From Euprymna scolopes (lineage: Eukaryota > Mollusca > Cephalopoda > Sepiida > Sepiolidae): a stretch of DNA of 23,982 bases. The stretch spans positions 110,599,598-110,623,579 of the forward strand of contig CM044497.1 of assembly GCA_024364805.1 (NCBI GenBank). The letters run 5' to 3'. A program made the translations under genes and the position numbers. The notes under the pieces are model-generated. The model was not told the DNA's origin. It did no database searches and saw only the letters and a list, made by a program, of their open reading frames with translations. Shown here one piece after another: positions 20,027 through 23,982 of this stretch. Position 1 is the stretch's first letter; each line of letters opens with the position of its first letter.

Positions 20027-20421
20027 TCTATTATCTTATAAATTGTGGGGGTGTATTGATATTCCTATCAAAAACCCTTTTTTCTGTTTATTTAGTTATT
20101 TATTTGCTTCCCCACTGAGCAAATTAGGGACAATACCGTTTTTTAATGTGAAGAGTAAGGGGAATGAGACCAGTTCCCCCGAGAGGGAACTGGATAGTGA
20201 CAATTGGTATGAAGGATTTCCCCTACATTGACTAAAACGGATTGTTCAAGCGCAGTTGTCTGATATGTGGGGTTGCCCCCACATATGGTCTTTGATTGCA
20301 GCATCTGCCGGAACAGATACTACACTTTGATAACAAAAAAAGAATAAGTATTATATTCAAAATCACCTTCAATTTTCTCATTGTGTATACGGTCCCGAGC
20401 AACGCCGGGTAACCCCGCTAG
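20027..20421 (+). mobile_element. short non-autonomous Helitron, plus strand
   Basis: The 3' end is clear: CCCGAGCAACGCCGGG, then TAACCCCG and CTAG at 20418-20421, followed by T. The proposed 5' end TCTATTATCTTATAAATTG resembles the other ends in the window but is preceded by G instead of A, so it is tentative. Two strong hairpins lie inside (separate entry). There is no coding region. Confidence 0.6.
20170..20286 (+). repeat. two perfect hairpins inside a Helitron
   Basis: CCAGTTCCC (20170-20178) pairs with GGGAACTGG (20185-20193) around a 6-nt loop. ATATGTGGGG (20263-20272) pairs with CCCCACATAT (20277-20286) around a 4-nt loop. Both are perfect. Their role is unknown. Confidence 0.85.
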
Positions 20422-20479
20422 TATAAAAATAAATATGAAATCTGTCTTAATCGAACAATCATAATTAAGAGTATTTTAT

Positions 20480-20507
20480 GACCGGGCAATGCCAAGCGGC
20501 TTGCTAG
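20480..20507 (+). mobile_element. second Helitron-like 3' end
   Basis: ACCGGGCAATGCCAAGCGG is followed by CTTG and CTAG (20504-20507), 86 bp after the previous Helitron terminus. The base after CTAG is C, not T, and the hairpin is imperfect, so it looks like an older, decayed terminus. The younger Helitron may have inserted into it. Confidence 0.4.
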
Positions 20508-20680
20508 CAATGATGATGAAATATTTTTCTGGTTCTTCCAGATAGTAACATCCCTTCCTTTCTTTATCTTTCTCTCTGCCATTCTTTCAGTGACGCATCA
20601 AAAACAAATGATACACGCAAAAAAAGTAAGGAAATTTTCTTTCGACCAATCAAATGAAAGACAACGAAAAAAAGTTTTAA

Positions 20681-21475
20681 TCTAGATATCTATAAAAGTG
20701 AAAATGTTGTGTGTGTCGGTCTGTCTGTGAATATTTCCCCACAAATTCTGTCAATTTTCGGTCTACAGACTTGACCTTTGGCATAAGGAGTATGTAGATT
20801 AGCGAAAATATTTCTAATTGAGTTTCGGCCAGAAGTTTTGCTGGAAGGGGTCAAAGTTCAACATAGTTTGACATATGAAAACTCTACCAAACTCCTCCAC
20901 GAATTTGGGTTCTAAACACTTGAAATATTAGATAGAAGTTATTTGGACATCGGTCTAATTTTATCATTTGATTTCAGCCCGAAACAATAAATGTTAAGGC
21001 GTCTAAATTGGGGTCCAAGTTTTAAAAAAAAATTACCTCTGCAGTCTCTACCAACTTTTCGGTTCTGGATATGACCTTAAACTATTTCTGATGGTGAGGC
21101 CCCAGCTTGCATGTCTTAGGGAGTGTGGAGCCACCCTTTATTTGCCATTGTTCCCAGGTCCACTCTGACCCGGAGTGGTAGTACCTGTTAGAGTCCCAAC
21201 TATGGGTTAAATAGAATACGACTTAAAAAACAAATATACTATATTAAAAAATCGTTCTTCAAAATCACCAGCTTCGGCATTAAATACCCTGAAAGAGTTG
21301 ATATGCCGTAAAACAAAACAACCAACCAAATCTACCAAATTTTCGCTATAGTAGTTAAGGAAGCGTATTATATAGAAAGGCACTACCGTACATATTCACA
21401 TTTTTGATATATACATATGCACATACAGTTATGAACAGTACATAGGGTCCGGGCAAAGCCGGGCGAAACTGCTAG
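20681..21475 (+). mobile_element. complete-looking non-autonomous Helitron, 795 bp
   Basis: The 5' end TCTAGATATCTATAAAAGTG lies at 20681 with A before it and is followed by GTGTGTGTCGGTCTGTCTG. The 3' end has the hairpin-forming CCGGGCAAAGCCGGGC (21449-21464), then GAAACTG and CTAG at 21472-21475, then T. Both ends and the A|T target match Helitron rules. There is no Rep/helicase coding sequence. It shares internal blocks with 3329-4902 (minus) and 12929-13975 (minus), so three members of one family lie in this window. This copy is the best reference for the others. Confidence 0.85.
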
Positions 21476-22610
21476 TAAATACAAAAAATGTAATTCTGAC
21501 GCTTAAGAAGTTGAGCCGCCGACTCAATAGTTCCTTGGTGTAATACTGTTTTAGTACACTCTCTACACTTACATGTGGATTTTTCGAGTTTTACCAGCCC
21601 AAGATACGTAAATTCGTTAATTCACACACACCATCAACTTTAAGCCATGCTCGTGCACAAAAGATGATTTTCCTTTTAAATAAAAACCAAATAAACAGAT
21701 ACGATTGCATATTATATAGAACATTTTTTCCATGAACATTCATTTAACCTGTATTAAATTTAGAACCAGAAACGAACCGCAAAATATAAAACTAATTCAT
21801 ACTGAAGTCAGAATAAGTAAATATATTGTGTACAGTTATTATTTGTCGTTGTATAAAATTAGAAACGGTCCATCATACGGCCACACATGTAACATCTCAT
21901 TCTGATGTTATCTTCAACGGTGCTTTTTTTTTTTTCGTAATAATATTTTGTAAATATACATCGATGGTCACCGTGCTTTGGTATTTATAGAAAAGCAAGT
22001 AATTGAGTTACTATTATAAAACGAATGTAAGCGTCGCCAAACGAGGTATCTGTCTATGTATTTGTTTATATTCCTCTCTAACATGCTGACGAAAGTATGG
22101 TGATTTTCCTCTATGTGTGTTTTTTTCTAAATGGCATTTTATATCCATAAGCAATGGCTACGCGAGTGTCAAATAGTTTATATACGTACCTAATTTTTGT
22201 ATTACTACATTACTCTGTAAGTGAAAATAATGTCTGACAGATAAAACGAAGTATTAGCAGTTTTATTTACTGTTTTTTGAGCAAATACATGTATTCCAAT
22301 ACCCGTTTTTATGCGCGCGATTACTAGGCATAATAAGTATAATCTACTCATGTAACTTCATCTGAGAGTCGGCGAAATCAAGGGCCCACTTCATAAAAGA
22401 TACCATTCGACCTCTGCTTTAGATACACAGACATTCAAATATTTCATTAAAGTTCTTCCTTTACATCTCAAACGCTGAGTTATTAAAGAACCTGGAAAAC
22501 ATACTAATTGACCATTTATGTATGCTAGATTACGTTTTTTTTTTTGTGGTAGCTTGATCTTACTTGATTCCAGAATAAGAAGTCAAATAGTTTTGTTTCA
22601 AATGTTAAAA
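21476..22610. other. unassigned AT-rich sequence
   Basis: Nothing recognised apart from a small hairpin, TTGAG / CTCAA, near 21511-21529. Confidence 0.45.
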
Positions 22611-22696
22611 CTCTCACATACACCTAAAGCCTTATTCTTTTTTGTAGCATTCTTTTAATTCCTTTAATATTTACATGAAACCTTACCAACAACCCA

Positions 22697-23332
22697 TTAG
22701 CTATGGCTAGCGATACTTTACCTGAGAGCACTAAGTTCAAGCTCTTTGGCTTAACGTTCGTAGGAAACATGAGTTGATACAGATATATCGAGATCATTGC
22801 CAAGGCTGTTGCAAAGAAGGTGAGCTCTCTCCACCGTGCTAGAAAGTTACTTGCGCCTGAAAGTATCCGGCACCTCTATAAAGTCATCATTCGCCCATCT
22901 ATGGTATACTGCTGTCACATTTGGGCTGGTGCATCTGCTACTAGTCTTTAGCTCCTGGACAGGGTTCAAAAGAGAGTAGCCAACCTAATAGGTCCCGAAC
23001 TGTTATCTAAACTTCAGCCCTTATCCAACCGACGGAATGTTGCATCCCTCTGCCTGCTTTACACGTATTTTAATGATGGATGCTCTGACGAACTACAAGC
23101 ACTTGTACCCCCTCGACGAAAATAACCCCGACAAACCCGACAAGCAGCGAAGTCCAATCCCTACACAGTTGTGCTCCCTAGATGTAAGAAAGCCTTTTAC
23201 TCTAATAGCTTCTTCCCCAGAACTGCAGGACTTTGGAATTCTCTTCCTGTTTCCTGCTTCCCCAACTGTACTGACATGCAGAGGTTCAAGTGTAATGTAA
23301 ACATACATCTTGCTACTAAACTCCTTACATAG
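22697..23332 (+). pseudogene. LINE reverse-transcriptase ORF, 3' fragment (Jockey/CR1-like)
   Basis: The translated frame has the conserved C-terminal blocks of non-LTR retrotransposon polymerases: KFKLFGLTF, then IAKAVAKKVSSLHRARKLL, LYKVIIRPSMVYCCHIWAGA, LLDRVQKRVANLI, LSNRRNVASLCLLYTYF and SFFPRTAGLWNSLPVSCFP. The frame is read from about 22697 to TAG at 23330-23332, the likely original stop position. In-frame stops at 22775 (TGA, where Trp is usual), 22949 (TAG) and 23123 (TAA) show it is dead. The catalytic palm with the YADD box and the endonuclease lie upstream in a full element and are missing here, as in 5'-truncated insertions. I place it in the Jockey/CR1 assemblage; the exact clade is uncertain. 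Confidence 0.85.
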
Positions 23333-23420
23333 TACCCCTGCAACTTAGGCCCGAGATAGTAGGCCCCTATATAAAAGTGCCATTCTCAGCAATTACTGCC
23401 ATCCATGAAAATGCAGTTAA
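23333..23420 (+). mobile_element. probable LINE 3' UTR
   Basis: The sequence after the LINE stop, to about 23420, continues without a break and includes a short TGCCATTC/ACTGCCATCC repetition. No poly(A) tail is visible. The 3' limit is a guess. Confidence 0.4.
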
Positions 23421-23704
23421 AGGATGGCCAGAGAAGTATTTGTCCGGCATATCGTGAAATAACAATTAATAAATATGAGGATAATAGTCCGCAATAAATG
23501 AATTAAATGCACACCTGTTTGCTTGATTTGCTTCAGAAAGAGTAAAATGAGTATATAGATAAATTAATTACGTAAATCAAGACTATGGTAAAAAGGTAAA
23601 TAAAGGAAAATAGAGGCGAGAGCGAAATACAGAATGACTTTAGCTTTTAAAATTGCTTACCCTACAAATAACGTGAGTCTATTATAGTATTTTTTTATAT
23701 TTAA
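23421..23704. other. unassigned sequence
   Basis: Nothing recognised. Confidence 0.45.
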
Positions 23705-23982
23705 CTAGCAGAAAAACATGCTTAAATATGATATTTTAATTTGTCCAGATTTCGTATATATTATTATAGAGTCAAGATTTAAAAAGTAAAAAATAAAGTA
23801 TTTGGGTGCCATCAGCTAGAATGGGAAGCTAAAATGTAGCATTCAAAGCTGGCGACGTTACCACTATATCAACTTGACACGCATATGAATATAATAAAAA
23901 TTAAAAATAAACTGAGATGAATGTTCAATATGGATAACGGTATTTTCAATTTTGACCCATTTTTGACCCCTTAAAAATATTT
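23705..23982 (-). mobile_element. Helitron, minus strand, second copy (partial, runs off window)
   Basis: The minus-strand 3' end is CTGCTAG|T (CTAG at 23705-23708, with A at 23704 giving T on the minus strand). The body is homologous to 17256-17320 and 17799-17970 of the interrupted copy, with shared TCCAGATT..TATTATAG and GTAGCATTCAAA..TGGCG blocks. The two blocks are joined here by about 20 bp, so this copy lacks the foldback insert. The 5' end is beyond the window. Confidence 0.7.

Noticed and set aside
23037-23308. Two overlapping frames of 71-87 residues on opposite strands
   Set aside because: Both are shadows of the LINE reverse-transcriptase frame, which is read in another phase.

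Overview
This is an AT-rich, repeat-dense eukaryotic (metazoan) intergenic window. I found no complete, recognisable host protein-coding gene. Long (TA)n arrays, tRNA-derived SINE-like units, several Helitron ends and palindromes carrying hammerhead-ribozyme motifs together suggest an invertebrate, most likely a mollusc and plausibly a cephalopod. The taxon is an inference; no host gene anchors it.

Layout from left to right. 1-872 is the right edge of a 32-bp satellite array with a five-monomer higher-order period. 1447-1768 may be a solo LTR fossil. 2395-2515 is a tRNA-derived SINE. About 3329-4902 is a minus-strand non-autonomous Helitron with internal ~130-150-bp units and a tRNA-Asn-like SINE inside. 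5515-8671 is a zone of TA/CA/TG arrays, two more SINE-like units, a 68-bp Helitron 5'-end duplicate and two palindromes, one of which (8451-8610) carries a convincing type I hammerhead ribozyme core. 8672-11200 is the only stretch without obvious repeats. It holds a possible type II membrane-protein exon (9270-9506) and a coding-like open segment (10058-10294) followed by a poly(A) signal, both of low confidence. 12929-13975 is a minus-strand Helitron interrupted by a TA-bounded insert. 17226-18143 is another minus-strand Helitron, interrupted by a nearly perfect foldback element. 18960-19440 is a diverged duplication. 20027-20421, 20507 and 20681-21475 are plus-strand Helitron copies or ends. 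22697-23332 is a dead 3' fragment of a LINE reverse-transcriptase ORF. 23705 to the window end is a second copy of the 17226-18143 Helitron without the foldback, so it serves as an empty-site comparison.

The main story is a nested mobile-element landscape. Helitrons provide landing sites, and elements bounded by TA tracts with hammerhead-like motifs (probably Penelope-like or retrozyme relatives) sit inside them. The best candidate for something under-described is this group of hammerhead-bearing palindromes next to TA arrays.
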